From Ignavibacteriota bacterium (GTDB lineage Bacteria > Bacteroidota > Ignavibacteria > Ignavibacteriales > Melioribacteraceae), in contig PAAX01000032.1 in assembly GCA_002698995.1 (NCBI GenBank), positions 1 through 64,000 of the forward strand: DNA of 64,000 bases, in the 5' to 3' direction. The position numbers were made by a program, and so were the translations under genes. Within the stretch, counting starts at the first letter, position 1. Each line of letters opens with the position of its first letter. Below are positions 15,491 to 25,816 of this stretch, in pieces. The notes under the pieces were generated by a model. That model searched no databases. It was not told where the DNA came from and worked only from the letters and a program-made list of their open reading frames with translations.

Positions 15491-18040
15491 ATGAATAGCA
15501 CAAAATTTCTTTTTTTGTTCCTCTTTTTTCTTTTAAGCAATTCTCTATTTTCTCAAATTAAAATCAAAGAAATTGAACTTGATTCTATTTTTGAAGATTC
15601 TCTTTATTTAAATATTTCTGAAAGCAGACCGATAATTCCACTCGTAAAAAACTGGGAAGTTTTTAATCCGGAATCTCCAGAAACCAAAACCACTGTAAAT
15701 ATTCCCAGCAATTTTTCTAACATTGAAGAACTTACCTTCAATAAAAAAGTGAGAATTAATTCATCCGATCTGCTTAAACATGATTTAAAGATTTTCTTCA
15801 ACGGAATTAATTATGCATCTGAAGTTTTGTTTAATGATGTTAGTCTTTATAAACACTTTGGCGGTGAAATTCCTTTCGAAGTTATGATTCCAAATGATAT
15901 TATAAAACTTAATGAAGAAAATTTAATTACAGTTAAGGTTTTTCATAATCTCTCTTCCGATGAAACAATTCCGGTTAAACAACGATTTTTATTTCCGGCA
16001 AACCGCGGAGGAATTTTAAAAGAATCATTTATTCAGTTCATTCCTAAATTTCATATAAATAATCCTAAATTCAAAAATTCTGTAAATGTTGAAAAAAGTA
16101 GTGCGGTAGTTGAAGTTAAATTCGATTTGATTAATTCGAGAAGCAAAAAATCAAATCCAATTACCAACCTTAGAGCCGACTTAAAGATTACAGAAATCAA
16201 TGGAAATTTTACACAGACTACCACCGTTAACTTAAATCAGAATATCAAATCTGCTGAAATTTCATCTCAATTAAATGGAATAAAACTTTGGGATATTTCT
16301 AATCCCGTTAACTATAAAGCTGAAATTATTATCAGAAATGACTCGACAATTTTTGATTCATACAGCAGTCTTTTGTCATTTTACCAATTAAAAAAAGATG
16401 AAGATAAATTTCTTTTAAACAACTTCTTATTCTCCTTTAAAGGGACAACTTATTTTGTAAATGATAAAGAAAATTTTAATCTGGTTTCACTTGAGCAGTT
16501 AAGAGAAGATTTACAAAAAATAAAAAGTCTTGGATTTAATTCGGTAAGATTCAGCAAAGCAATTACAAATAATTACCTCCTTAAACTCTGTTCTGAAATA
16601 GGATTGTTTGCATTTGTTGAACTCCCTATAAATTCAATTCCGGATGAAATTATAAGTTCTTCGGCATTTATTGAAAGATCGGAAGGTATTGCAAATAAAT
16701 ACATTGAACAAATATCTCAATTTCCTTCTGTAGCAGCTTTGGGAATCGGAAGTTCATTTTTATATAAGTCAGAAGCTCAAAAAAGTTTTATCAAAAAAAT
16801 TGCAAATCAATTAAACCAGAGCAGCAATTTATATTTATATGCTTCATTCAAAAACTATGATCTTTTTGAAGTTAACGAAATTGATTTAATAGGAGTTGAA
16901 TTATTTGATGCAGACTTGAGCAGTTTTAATCAGTTTGTAAAAGATAATCCGACTCTTAAAAATAAAATTTTTATAAGTGAAGCAACTTATCCGGCATACA
17001 ATGGAAGCACAAACGGCTATTTAAACAATTATTCTTTTGAAGCCCAGGCAAAATACTTTGAAGAGATTATTCAACTTTCCGAGGATAATGATCTACTTGG
17101 ATTTTTTATCAATTCAATGTTCGATTATCATGGTGATTTTGCTTCCCTCTCAACAGGTTATAATGATGAAAATCTTTACCAAATAGGAATTGTAAGAGAG
17201 GATAGAATTGTAAATACAATTGCATCTCAAGTAATTGCTTCAAAGCTGACAGACAGTGAAAGAGTAACAATTCCATTGGGAAGTAAATCAGATGATTCAC
17301 CGATGATGTATATTATTATTGGTGTAGTACTTTCACTTATTATGGCTTTGCTATTTAATTCAAAAAGAAAATTCCGTGAAGATGCAACTAGAGCTTTACT
17401 CCGTCCATACAATTTTTATGCTGATATTCGAGATCACAGAATTCTTTCCGGATTGCATGCAACAATTTTGATGTTAATTCTTTCTGCCGCAATGTCGTTA
17501 TTTTTATCGAGTCTTTTGTTTTACTTTAAAGACAGTAAGTTTATTGAGCAGATTTTATTATCCTTTGGTTCAGAAAATTTAATTTCATTATACGGATACT
17601 TAGCATGGAATCCGATTGAAGGATTGATTTATTTATTCGTCATATCGGTAATACTTGTATTGTTAACTTCGGCTGTTATAAAACTCGCATCCTTTTTTAT
17701 TAAGACTAAGGTTTTCTACTCGTCGATATTTTTTATGGTTATTTGGTCAAGTCTACCTCTAGCAATTTTGCTTCCATTAATTTTAGTTTTGTATAGAATA
17801 TTAGCTGCAGAAGTTATAAATCTTTACATACTGATTTTTATAGGAATTTATTTCTTGTGGCTTTTCCAAAGATTGATAAAAGGAATTTATGTAATATTTG
17901 ATGTGAACAGAGTAGCAGTATATTTTTATGCTTTCGTTTTTATGTTTTTGATTTTTGGTTCATTCGTATTCTTTTATCAATTGAATTACTCAACATTTTA
18001 TTACATAAAAAATTCACTTATGCAGTTTGGCATTATTTAA
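15491..18040 (+). CDS. GH2-like (probably inactive) extracytoplasmic domain fused to a membrane domain
   Basis: 849 residues from ATG 15491 (a TTG at 15482 is also in frame). Signal peptide 1-22, then a jelly-roll and Ig-like region resembling the non-catalytic domains of glycoside hydrolase family 2 (about 30-310), then a TIM-barrel-like stretch with LREDLQKIKSLGFNSVRFSK (about 335-354). Where family members have a GNE acid/base motif this has GIGSS (about 418-422). A Glu at 497 in FISEATYP may match the nucleophile. Residues about 605-849 hold six or more membrane helices. The combination suggests a binding or sensing role rather than catalysis. It precedes smc by 11 bases; function unknown. 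Confidence 0.7.
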   Translation: MNSTKFLFLFLFFLLSNSLFSQIKIKEIELDSIFEDSLYLNISESRPIIPLVKNWEVFNPESPETKTTVNIPSNFSNIEELTFNKKVRINSSDLLKHDLKIFFNGINYASEVLFNDVSLYKHFGGEIPFEVMIPNDIIKLNEENLITVKVFHNLSSDETIPVKQRFLFPANRGGILKESFIQFIPKFHINNPKFKNSVNVEKSSAVVEVKFDLINSRSKKSNPITNLRADLKITEINGNFTQTTTVNLNQNIKSAEISSQLNGIKLWDISNPVNYKAEIIIRNDSTIFDSYSSLLSFYQLKKDEDKFLLNNFLFSFKGTTYFVNDKENFNLVSLEQLREDLQKIKSLGFNSVRFSKAITNNYLLKLCSEIGLFAFVELPINSIPDEIISSSAFIERSEGIANKYIEQISQFPSVAALGIGSSFLYKSEAQKSFIKKIANQLNQSSNLYLYASFKNYDLFEVNEIDLIGVELFDADLSSFNQFVKDNPTLKNKIFISEATYPAYNGSTNGYLNNYSFEAQAKYFEEIIQLSEDNDLLGFFINSMFDYHGDFASLSTGYNDENLYQIGIVREDRIVNTIASQVIASKLTDSERVTIPLGSKSDDSPMMYIIIGVVLSLIMALLFNSKRKFREDATRALLRPYNFYADIRDHRILSGLHATILMLILSAAMSLFLSSLLFYFKDSKFIEQILLSFGSENLISLYGYLAWNPIEGLIYLFVISVILVLLTSAVIKLASFFIKTKVFYSSIFFMVIWSSLPLAILLPLILVLYRILAAEVINLYILIFIGIYFLWLFQRLIKGIYVIFDVNRVAVYFYAFVFMFLIFGSFVFFYQLNYSTFYYIKNSLMQFGII

Positions 18041-18051
18041 TAAGGTGATAT

Positions 18052-21000
18052 TTGTATCTATCTAAATTAGAAATATTTGGTTTCAAGTCTTTTGCAAATA
18101 AGACTAACATAAATTTCACTAAAGGCATAACCGGAATTGTTGGTCCAAATGGCTGCGGTAAAACAAACATTGTAGATGCCATCCGCTGGGTTTTAGGGGA
18201 ACAAAAAAGTTCTACCTTAAGAAGCGATAAAATGGAGAACGTAATTTTTAACGGAACCAAAAATCGCAAACCAATGGGTATGTCCGAGGTTTCTCTTACT
18301 TTAGTTAATGATAAAGGAATTCTTCCTACCGAATATTCCGAAGTTACAATTACAAGAAGAATTTTCAGATCAGGTGAAAGTGAATATTTACTAAATAGAA
18401 ATTTATGCCGTCTTAAAGACATAACAAATCTATTTATGGATACTGGAATGGGCTCGAATGCTTATTCTGTAATCGAGTTAAAAATGATTGAAACTATCTT
18501 AAGCAGCAAAGCTGAAGAGAGAAGAAGACTTTTTGAGGAAGCTGCCGGAGTTAACAAATATAAATTAAGAAGAAGACTTTCACTTAAAAAATTAGATGAT
18601 GTAAAAGCAGATTTAACCCGTGTAAACGATATCGTTTCGGAAGTTGAAAAAACTGTAAGATCTTTAGAAAGACAAGCAAAAAAAGCTGATAAATATAATC
18701 AGATTCAAACAGTATTAAGAGAAAAAGAAATTGATTTAGCTGAAAGAGAATTTTATTCATTCCATAAAGAAAATTCAGAACTTCATGAAAAGAAATCAAC
18801 TTTAATTACCAGAAAGAATGAAATTGATACAGACATCAGAAAAATTGAAAATGAATTAATTCTTTTTAGAGATCAGATAAGTGAAGTTGATTCTGCCTTA
18901 AGTGAAAAGAGAAGTGAACTTTCGGAAAATACAAATGCACTTCACGAACTTCAGAAAAACATTTCTGTATCTGAAGAAAGAATAAAATCATTAGAAAGAA
19001 ATCTTGAAAAATATACTCAGGAAATTGAAGAGTTAAAGTATCAGAAGGAAGAAAATGAAGAACTGATAAGTTCAAACAGAATTTCAATTACTGAATATGA
19101 ATCCAAACTTTCGGGTAAAGATAAAGAGATTGAAGAAAAGCAGAATGAAATAGGGAATCAAAAGTCATTTCTTGAAGAAAAACGTGAACTATTAAAAGTA
19201 AAGAATGACGAGTCATTAAATAAATTCAAAGAATTATCACAAAAAGAAAATGAACTGAAGAATTTAAAATCTTCCCATGCAAGAATTAATACTTCAATTG
19301 AAACACTTAATCATAAAATTCAGAAGACAACTACCAGCATTGCTAAATCTGTTGGTTACCTTGAAGAATTAGAAAACGAAAAGTTAGAAGTACAGAAAAA
19401 ATTAGAAGAATCTGAATCAACTTATTTACAGAAGCAGAAAGAAAAAGAAAATCTTGAGAAAGAAATTTCTTCCTTAAAAGGAAAAGAACTTGAAGGAAAA
19501 AGTGCTCTTAATGAACTCAAAAATAAAATCGATTTTCTTCATACATTAATCACAAATCTTGAAGGCGTTTCCAAAGCATCTAAGCAATTAATTGAAAGTG
19601 AAGGCTGGACTGATAAAGATAAAACTCTTTTTGCGGATGTTGGAAATACTGAAGAGAAATTCAGATTTGCATTAGAAGCTTCATTAAAAAATGTGCTTAA
19701 TAATCTTCTCCTTGAAAAATATGATGATTTAGAAAAAGCTATAGATTACTTAAAGAAAAATGATTTGGGAAAAGCTTCCTTCTTTATTTTACAGTTAAAT
19801 GACACTGAGAAGAAAAGTTTTATTCAAAAACTTTATGAATATTCTATTAAGAGAAAAGAAAAGAAAATTCAAAAAGAGAGCGAATTTTTAAGCTGGGCAT
19901 ATCAACTTGTTGAAACTTCTGAAAACTGGAAACCTTATTTCGAGAAAATATTAAATAAAACTGTAATTACTGAAAATCTTGAATCAGCTATTACGCTTCA
20001 CAAAAAATACTCTGATTTTAACTTTGCTACTTTGGACGGTGATTTTGTAAATAAAGATGGAATTGTGGAAGCCGGTTCTTCACCAAAACTAGATGAAACA
20101 CTTTTTGGTAGAAAGCAGCTTGTAGAGAACCTTAAGAATGAAATTCCAAAGCATGAAGAAAAAATTAAATCCATTCAAGAAAAAATAATTTCTAAAGAGG
20201 AAGAATTAAGTAAAATCGATCTTAAGGAACTTTCCGATCGCGGAAAGATTTTAATGAATGAAGTAAACAGTATCGATAAGCAGATTTCGCAGATTGAGTT
20301 TGAAGTAAAAAAATCGAATGAAGAGATTGATAAAGCTCAGCAGGAAATTAATAGTCTTGCAAGTGAATCCAATCAGTTGGATGCAAGAATAGATAAGTTG
20401 GGAAATGATATTTCTAATGAGACTCAGCAGCGGGATGAATCACAAGAAGAATTAAGGAAACTTGAGAACGAAGTAAAAATATTTGAAGAAGAATATAATA
20501 CCAATCTTGATGAGTTTAATAAAAATAAAGTAGAACTTGAGAGACTAAAAGGACAGTTAGAAAATCTCCACAACTCAATAGATAGAGCATATAAAACAGA
20601 AGAAACAATTATTGCAACTCTTTCAAAAAGAGAAAGTGATATTAATAGTGCCAATGAAGAAATCAGCACAATAATAGTAATTATTGAAGAAAAACAGTTT
20701 GAGTATGATGAGCTTTATGAAATCAGAAATAAATTGGAAACTGAAGCAAGTGAGATTCAATCTCGATTAAAATCATTAAAAGAAGAAGCATCAAGTTTCG
20801 AAAAAAAACTGCATTCAATTAGAAATGAAAGACAAAATATTTCCGACGCAGTTCACGAAATAGAGATAAGATTAAATGAAATTAAACTCCGTTTGGAAAA
20901 TCTTTTCAATCATATTAAAGAAGAATATTCTCTTGACTTGGAATTAAAAGAATATGATGACTTGGAAAATTTTGATTTCAAAGAAAGATCAAGAGAAGTG

Positions 21001-21642
21001 CATGGATTAAAAGAGCAGCTTAAGAATCTTGGTCCAATTAACCTCCTTGCCTATTCAGAATATGAAGAAGAAAAAGAACGGCTTGATTTTCTTGAGAAAC
21101 AACGGAATGATTTAATTGAATCCGAAAAAGATATTATAAATACAATAAAAGAAATTAATAATACAGCACAGACATTATTTTTAGATACATTTAACGAGAT
21201 TAGAGAAAACTTCAGAAAAATATTTCAAACATTGTTTAATCCGGGTGATGAAGCTGATTTAATTCTTGAAGAAAATGTTGATCCTCTTGAAGCAAAGATT
21301 GAAATTATTGCGAAACCAAAAGGTAAACGTCCAACCGGAATTGAATTACTTTCCGGAGGTGAAAAAACTTTAACTGCTACTGCTCTTCTCTTTGCTATTT
21401 ATCTTGTAAAGCCAAGTCCATTCTGTATTCTGGATGAAGTTGATGCACCGCTTGATGATGCAAACATAGATAGATTTACAAAACTGCTTAAAGAGTTCAG
21501 TTCAAACACTCAGTTTATAATTGTAACTCATAATAAACGTACAATGGAAGCCGCCGAAAATATGTACGGTGTTACAATTCAAGAGGAAGGTGTTTCTAAA
21601 CTTGCTGCAGTTCAATTTAACGAAGATTTACCAGTTCAATAA
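18052..21642 (+). CDS. smc: Chromosome segregation protein SMC
   Basis: 1196 residues, the usual length. The N-terminal head has Walker A GPNGCGKT (31-38). Long coiled coils run to about 510 and from about 690, with a hinge between (LEGVSKASKQLIESEGW onwards). The C-terminal head carries the signature LLSGGEKTLTA and Walker B CILDEVDAPLDDAN. Condenses and orients the chromosome as a dimer with ScpA/B. The start is TTG at 18052, preceded by AAGGTGA; translation from it gives the family's usual N-terminus YLSKLEIFGFKSFA, which no nearby ATG would. It is the first of a chain of overlapping genes. Confidence 0.97.
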   Translation: MYLSKLEIFGFKSFANKTNINFTKGITGIVGPNGCGKTNIVDAIRWVLGEQKSSTLRSDKMENVIFNGTKNRKPMGMSEVSLTLVNDKGILPTEYSEVTITRRIFRSGESEYLLNRNLCRLKDITNLFMDTGMGSNAYSVIELKMIETILSSKAEERRRLFEEAAGVNKYKLRRRLSLKKLDDVKADLTRVNDIVSEVEKTVRSLERQAKKADKYNQIQTVLREKEIDLAEREFYSFHKENSELHEKKSTLITRKNEIDTDIRKIENELILFRDQISEVDSALSEKRSELSENTNALHELQKNISVSEERIKSLERNLEKYTQEIEELKYQKEENEELISSNRISITEYESKLSGKDKEIEEKQNEIGNQKSFLEEKRELLKVKNDESLNKFKELSQKENELKNLKSSHARINTSIETLNHKIQKTTTSIAKSVGYLEELENEKLEVQKKLEESESTYLQKQKEKENLEKEISSLKGKELEGKSALNELKNKIDFLHTLITNLEGVSKASKQLIESEGWTDKDKTLFADVGNTEEKFRFALEASLKNVLNNLLLEKYDDLEKAIDYLKKNDLGKASFFILQLNDTEKKSFIQKLYEYSIKRKEKKIQKESEFLSWAYQLVETSENWKPYFEKILNKTVITENLESAITLHKKYSDFNFATLDGDFVNKDGIVEAGSSPKLDETLFGRKQLVENLKNEIPKHEEKIKSIQEKIISKEEELSKIDLKELSDRGKILMNEVNSIDKQISQIEFEVKKSNEEIDKAQQEINSLASESNQLDARIDKLGNDISNETQQRDESQEELRKLENEVKIFEEEYNTNLDEFNKNKVELERLKGQLENLHNSIDRAYKTEETIIATLSKRESDINSANEEISTIIVIIEEKQFEYDELYEIRNKLETEASEIQSRLKSLKEEASSFEKKLHSIRNERQNISDAVHEIEIRLNEIKLRLENLFNHIKEEYSLDLELKEYDDLENFDFKERSREVHGLKEQLKNLGPINLLAYSEYEEEKERLDFLEKQRNDLIESEKDIINTIKEINNTAQTLFLDTFNEIRENFRKIFQTLFNPGDEADLILEENVDPLEAKIEIIAKPKGKRPTGIELLSGGEKTLTATALLFAIYLVKPSPFCILDEVDAPLDDANIDRFTKLLKEFSSNTQFIIVTHNKRTMEAAENMYGVTIQEEGVSKLAAVQFNEDLPVQ

Positions 21643-22373
21643 TGAGAAAACTTATAGATAAAAATTTCAAAATATTTGTTGACTTCGATGGGACGATTAC
21701 AAAGACCGATGTAGGAGAAGCTCTTTTCTTAGTCTTTGGTGATGCAGATGAATCGAGAAGAATTATTGAAAGATGGATTAATAAAGAAATTACTTCAATT
21801 GAATCATGGCAATTGCTTTGCAATACCGTTAAAGAATTTGATGAAAATGAATTCGATAAATTTTTAACAACTATAGAAATTGATAATTCATTTCATGATT
21901 TGGTTAAGTACTGCAAAGAGAATAAATATGACATTTATGTTTTGAGTGACGGGTTAGATTATTACATAAAGAAAATTTTGAAAAGAGAAGGATTGAGTGA
22001 GATAAAAGTTTTTTCAAATCATCTTGAATTCTCTGAAAAAATGGAGTTAATTCCTTCATTCCCTTATACAGATGAAGAATGCAAAAGATGTGCAAACTGC
22101 AAAAGGAATCATATACTTGATAATAGTGACGATGATGATTTCACAATTTATATAGGTGACGGTTACTCTGATACTTGTGCAGCACAATTTACTGATTTTA
22201 TTTTTGCGAAAAGCTCATTGTTGAAATTTTGTGAGATCAACAGAATTTCATTCTTCCCATTTGATTCGTTTTCTGATGTAATTAACAGAATAGAATCATT
22301 GGGTAATAAAAAAAGATTAAAAAAAAGGCATCAAGCCGAACTAAAAAGAAGAGAAGTATACTTACAAGGATAA
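21642..22373 (+). CDS. HAD-family phosphatase (MtnX/phosphoserine phosphatase-like)
   Basis: 243 residues. HAD motif I is DFDGTITKTD (about 14-23), motif II is VLSDG near 101-105 and motif IV is YIGDGYSD. A Cys-rich insert CKRCANCK resembles that of MtnX-type enzymes of the methionine salvage pathway, but no other salvage gene is near, so the substrate is open. Start ATG overlaps the smc stop by one base (TAATG). A basic C-terminal tail (KKRLKKRHQAELKRR) is unusual. Confidence 0.75.
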   Translation: MRKLIDKNFKIFVDFDGTITKTDVGEALFLVFGDADESRRIIERWINKEITSIESWQLLCNTVKEFDENEFDKFLTTIEIDNSFHDLVKYCKENKYDIYVLSDGLDYYIKKILKREGLSEIKVFSNHLEFSEKMELIPSFPYTDEECKRCANCKRNHILDNSDDDDFTIYIGDGYSDTCAAQFTDFIFAKSSLLKFCEINRISFFPFDSFSDVINRIESLGNKKRLKKRHQAELKRREVYLQG

Positions 22374-22375
22374 TC

Positions 22376-22960
22376 ATGAAAGCTTTTTCACAATTTTTAT
22401 TTAGAAATAGAAGTTACACTCCAATCCCCTTTCTGCTGGTTATGTTTTATTTTCAGCAGGCAACTTGGTGGAGTTTACTAATTGGTTTTGCTGTTGCTTT
22501 CGGTGGTGAACTGATCAGACTTTGGGGTGTAAGTTACGCTGGAAGTGAAACTAGAACTACTGGTCCGGTTGGCGGAACTTATTTAGTAATTTCCGGTGCG
22601 TTTAGTTACGTACGCAATCCTTTATATCTTGGAAATATGATGATGTATGTTGGAATTGGTATTATGTCTTGGGCATTATTCCCATACTTGCAAATAGTTG
22701 CAATGCTGTTTTTTTATTATCAGTATTATTTCATAATAAGAGAAGAAGAAGGTTATTTAAGAACAACTTTTGGCGAGCAATATGAAAGATATTTTAAGAA
22801 TGTACCTAGACTTCTTCCAAGATTAACATCATACAAAGACGGTAATGTTGAACAACCACAGTACGATATAAAAAAAGGATTGAAATCGGAGACAAGAACT
22901 TTACAGGCTTTCTTTTTCGTTACTATAATTTTAATAATACTTTTTGTAGTGAATAATTGA
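22376..22960 (+). CDS. Isoprenylcysteine/phospholipid methyltransferase-like membrane protein
   Basis: 194 residues with four to five membrane helices. The C-terminal signature YVRNPLYLGNMMMYVG (about 81-96) and REEEGYLRTTFGEQYERYFKNVPR (about 121-144) is that of the ICMT/PEMT-type methyltransferase family, which uses S-adenosylmethionine at the membrane. Substrate unknown in bacteria. Between a HAD phosphatase and lpxB; overlaps lpxB by four bases. Confidence 0.75.
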   Translation: MKAFSQFLFRNRSYTPIPFLLVMFYFQQATWWSLLIGFAVAFGGELIRLWGVSYAGSETRTTGPVGGTYLVISGAFSYVRNPLYLGNMMMYVGIGIMSWALFPYLQIVAMLFFYYQYYFIIREEEGYLRTTFGEQYERYFKNVPRLLPRLTSYKDGNVEQPQYDIKKGLKSETRTLQAFFFVTIILIILFVVNN

Positions 22961-24093
22961 ATAAAAGTTTAATGATAATAGCAGGTGAGGCTTCGGGAGA
23001 TATGCACGGAGCAGCTTTAGTAAAGGATATTCTTGAAAAGGATTCATCAATTAACATCTTTGGAATTGGCGGAGATAAGATGATTGCCGAAGGATTGAAA
23101 TCTGAATATCATATTAAAGATCTTGCTTTTCTGGGGTTCACTGAGATTATCAGACATCTTCCATTTATTAAAAAAGTTCAGAGAAGATTAATCGAAATTA
23201 TAAAAGAAAATAATATCAGAACTGTTGTACTGATTGATTATCCTGGCTTTAATTTGAATCTGGCAAAGAAACTAAAAAAGCTTGGAATAAAAATTATTTA
23301 TTACATCTCTCCGCAAGTCTGGGCTTGGGGACAAAAGAGAGTCCATAAAATAAGAAGACTTATTGACAAAATGCTGGTTGTCTTCCCTTTTGAAAAAGAG
23401 TTTTATCAAAAGCATAATGTAGAAGTTGAATATGTGGGACATCCACTCATCAAAAGAATTAGTGAATATGAATTTGAATCTGAAGTTTCTTTTAGGAAAA
23501 GATTAAATCTTGATGAGAAAAAAGAGATTCTTTTAATTCTTCCCGGAAGTAGAAATCATGAAATTGAAAAAATCTTTCCGGAGGTAATAGAAGCAGCTTC
23601 AAAAATTTCCGAGAAACACAATCTTCAAACTGTTGTTGCATGTGCTTCAAATATTGATGAAACTATTTTTGATGAGTATAAGAATGAATTCCATTTCAGA
23701 ATAGTTAAAGAAAAAACTTATGAATTGATGAAATACTCAAAATTCGGAATCATTAAGTCTGGCACTTCAACTTTGGAAGCCGGTTTGTTTAAACTTCCTT
23801 TTGTTGTTGTTTATTCAACTTCAAACTTGACTTACAAAATTATGAAGTCACTCATAAAAGTAGATAAAATTGCCATGGCAAATATCATCTTAAAAGATAA
23901 TGTAGTTCCGGAATTAATTCAGCATGAAGCTAATTCCGAAAATATTATAAAAACTGTTGATGAAATATTAAGCAGTGAGCAGAGAATCAGAGAAATAAAA
24001 AATAAGTTCTCGTCTCTTTGGGATGAGTTAAAATTATCGGATGAAAATCCGAATGCAGCAGAAATAATAATTCAGTATGTAAATGCAAATTAA
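22957..24093 (+). CDS. lpxB: Lipid-A-disaccharide synthase
   Basis: 378 residues. Joins UDP-diacylglucosamine to lipid X at the inner face of the inner membrane. Recognised by MIIAGEASGDMHGA at the N-terminus, GIGGDKM, the SPQVWAWGQKRVHKI stretch (about 123-137) and GHPLIKRI with LPGSRNHEI. The TTG at 22957 overlaps the previous stop; ATG at 22972 is the alternative. Followed by an acyltransferase-like gene and lpxK with overlaps. Confidence 0.93.
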   Translation: MNKSLMIIAGEASGDMHGAALVKDILEKDSSINIFGIGGDKMIAEGLKSEYHIKDLAFLGFTEIIRHLPFIKKVQRRLIEIIKENNIRTVVLIDYPGFNLNLAKKLKKLGIKIIYYISPQVWAWGQKRVHKIRRLIDKMLVVFPFEKEFYQKHNVEVEYVGHPLIKRISEYEFESEVSFRKRLNLDEKKEILLILPGSRNHEIEKIFPEVIEAASKISEKHNLQTVVACASNIDETIFDEYKNEFHFRIVKEKTYELMKYSKFGIIKSGTSTLEAGLFKLPFVVVYSTSNLTYKIMKSLIKVDKIAMANIILKDNVVPELIQHEANSENIIKTVDEILSSEQRIREIKNKFSSLWDELKLSDENPNAAEIIIQYVNAN

Positions 24094-24748
24094 AGAATTA
24101 AAACAGAACATTCTTCGTTCTTTAGGTAATGTTGTAATTTCAAGATTGATAAACCTTCTTCTTGCAACTGTTAAGATAAATATAAGAAATAGAGAAGTTC
24201 TTATTGAATTGGAAAAAGATAAGATACCATACATTGCAGCTTTTTGGCATGGCAAAATGTTAATCGGTTGGAATTTATTTAAAGGGAAAAACTTTTCTGC
24301 TCTTGTAAGTCAAAGTAAAGACGGTGAGCTTTTAACTAGATTATTAAAAAAGTGGAAGTATGATGTAGTCAGAGGTTCAAGTCATAAAGGAGGAAAAGAA
24401 GCTTTATCAAAAATGATTGATCTAGCAAAAGAGAATAAGTCTATTGCTGTTACTCCGGATGGACCAACCGGACCAATAAATAAATTTAAAGCCGGAGCGG
24501 TAATAACAGCAAGAGAAAGCGGAATTCCAATTGTTTTAATAGGAATAGGAATAAGCAATAAAAAGAATTTAAGGAGCTGGGATAAATTCGAAATTCCGAA
24601 ACCTTTTTCAAAAGCAGAAGTAATATTATCTGAAAAAATTTATGTTGATAAAAATTTTGATTACGATAAAACTAATGACCTGATTTTGATGTGCGAGGAA
24701 AAGTTAAACGAGTTAAATAGAAAGGCAGAAATAGTTTGCTCGAATTAA
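24083..24748 (+). CDS. DUF374-type lysophospholipid acyltransferase-like protein
   Basis: 221 residues. DUF374 signature: AFWHGKMLIGW (about 53-63), SQSKDGELLTRLLKKW, VRGSSHKGGKEAL and TPDGPTGPINKFKAGAV. The His in FWHGK corresponds to the usual HxxxxD-like catalytic position. Its place between lpxB and lpxK suggests an acyl transfer in lipid A assembly (inference; the family is often annotated only as DUF374). Overlaps lpxB by 11 bases and lpxK by 13. Confidence 0.8.
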   Translation: MQIKELKQNILRSLGNVVISRLINLLLATVKINIRNREVLIELEKDKIPYIAAFWHGKMLIGWNLFKGKNFSALVSQSKDGELLTRLLKKWKYDVVRGSSHKGGKEALSKMIDLAKENKSIAVTPDGPTGPINKFKAGAVITARESGIPIVLIGIGISNKKNLRSWDKFEIPKPFSKAEVILSEKIYVDKNFDYDKTNDLILMCEEKLNELNRKAEIVCSN

Positions 24749-25794
24749 TTCAAAAAATATTGGCACCCTTTGTGTTTGTATATGGTTTTGTAACATCTAT
24801 AAGAAATTTGTTCTTTGATAAAGGAATTTTTCATCAGAAGAAAGTTGATGCAAAAGTTATTTCTATTGGCAATTTAACTGTCGGCGGATCAGGCAAAACT
24901 CCGCTTGTTATTTATGTTACCAATTTATTAAAGGAAAAATTTAATGTTGGTGTAATTAGCAGAGGTTACGGCAGAACTACATCAGGATATTTACAGGTGT
25001 CCTCAAAAGATAAAATTCTAGTTGATGTTCAAGAATCTGGTGATGAAATGTATTTAATTGCCGATGAATGTAAAGTTACTTCTGCAGTCTCTGAAAAAAG
25101 AGTTGAAGGAGCAAAAAGATTATTGACTTCTGAGGACTTGGATGTTCTTATACTTGATGATGCCTTTCAGCACAGATGGATTTCAAGAGATTCAGACATT
25201 CTAATTTTTGATCAGAGATTTCTGCATAAAATTGGATCGCAAGAACAAAAACTGCTGCCGCTTGGAATTATGCGCGAATCTTTCTCTTCAATTAAACGTG
25301 CAGATATTGTAATAATTAATTCCAAGTTTTCTGATAAACTTGAAATTCCCGAAAAACTAAAAAAGCATTTTGAAGGGAAAAAAATATTCTTTGCTAATTA
25401 TAAAAATGACGGCATTTATGATTTAAAGACTCATAAGCATTATACTTTGGAAGAATTCAAAGGTCAAAAAAGTTTGGTAGTATGCGGTATTGCCAGACCA
25501 TTTTCATTCTTGAATATTTTAGAAAAGAGCGGAATTAATATTGATAATAAAATGATATTTGCTGATCATAAAGATTATAACGAAAAAGAGATTCAGCAGA
25601 TAAGAAAGAAATTTTACGATACCAATTCATTTGATGTTTTGACTACCCAGAAAGATGCAGTTAAACTAACTCATTTTTCAAAGGATATGGATGATATTGA
25701 TATTTTTTATCTAAAGATTGATTTGGTAATTGAGAAACATGAAGAATTTAATCAACTAATACTAAATAAATTAGCAAATAAAACTAACAACTAA
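24736..25794 (+). CDS. lpxK: Tetraacyldisaccharide 4'-kinase
   Basis: 352 residues. Phosphorylates the lipid A disaccharide at the 4' position. N-terminal membrane-associating helix, P-loop [13 protein letters not shown] (about 46-58) and [11 protein letters not shown], with [11 protein letters not shown]. The start appears to be TTG at 24736 in the end of the acyltransferase gene; no in-frame ATG lies near the N-terminus. With lpxB it completes part of the lipid A pathway. Confidence 0.93.
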   Translation: MLELIQKILAPFVFVYGFVTSIRNLFFDKGIFHQKKVDAKVISIGNLTVGGSGKTPLVIYVTNLLKEKFNVGVISRGYGRTTSGYLQVSSKDKILVDVQESGDEMYLIADECKVTSAVSEKRVEGAKRLLTSEDLDVLILDDAFQHRWISRDSDILIFDQRFLHKIGSQEQKLLPLGIMRESFSSIKRADIVIINSKFSDKLEIPEKLKKHFEGKKIFFANYKNDGIYDLKTHKHYTLEEFKGQKSLVVCGIARPFSFLNILEKSGINIDNKMIFADHKDYNEKEIQQIRKKFYDTNSFDVLTTQKDAVKLTHFSKDMDDIDIFYLKIDLVIEKHEEFNQLILNKLANKTNN

Positions 25795-25816
25795 ACGTCA
25801 TAATTGGAGGTATTTG

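Noticed and set aside
18033-18422. A 129-codon minus-strand frame over the start of smc
   Set aside because: Complementary to the conserved SMC head, which fully explains its length.
21642-22373. Phosphoserine phosphatase SerB
   Set aside because: The Cys-rich insert and motif order fit MtnX-like proteins better, and SerB's regulatory region is missing.
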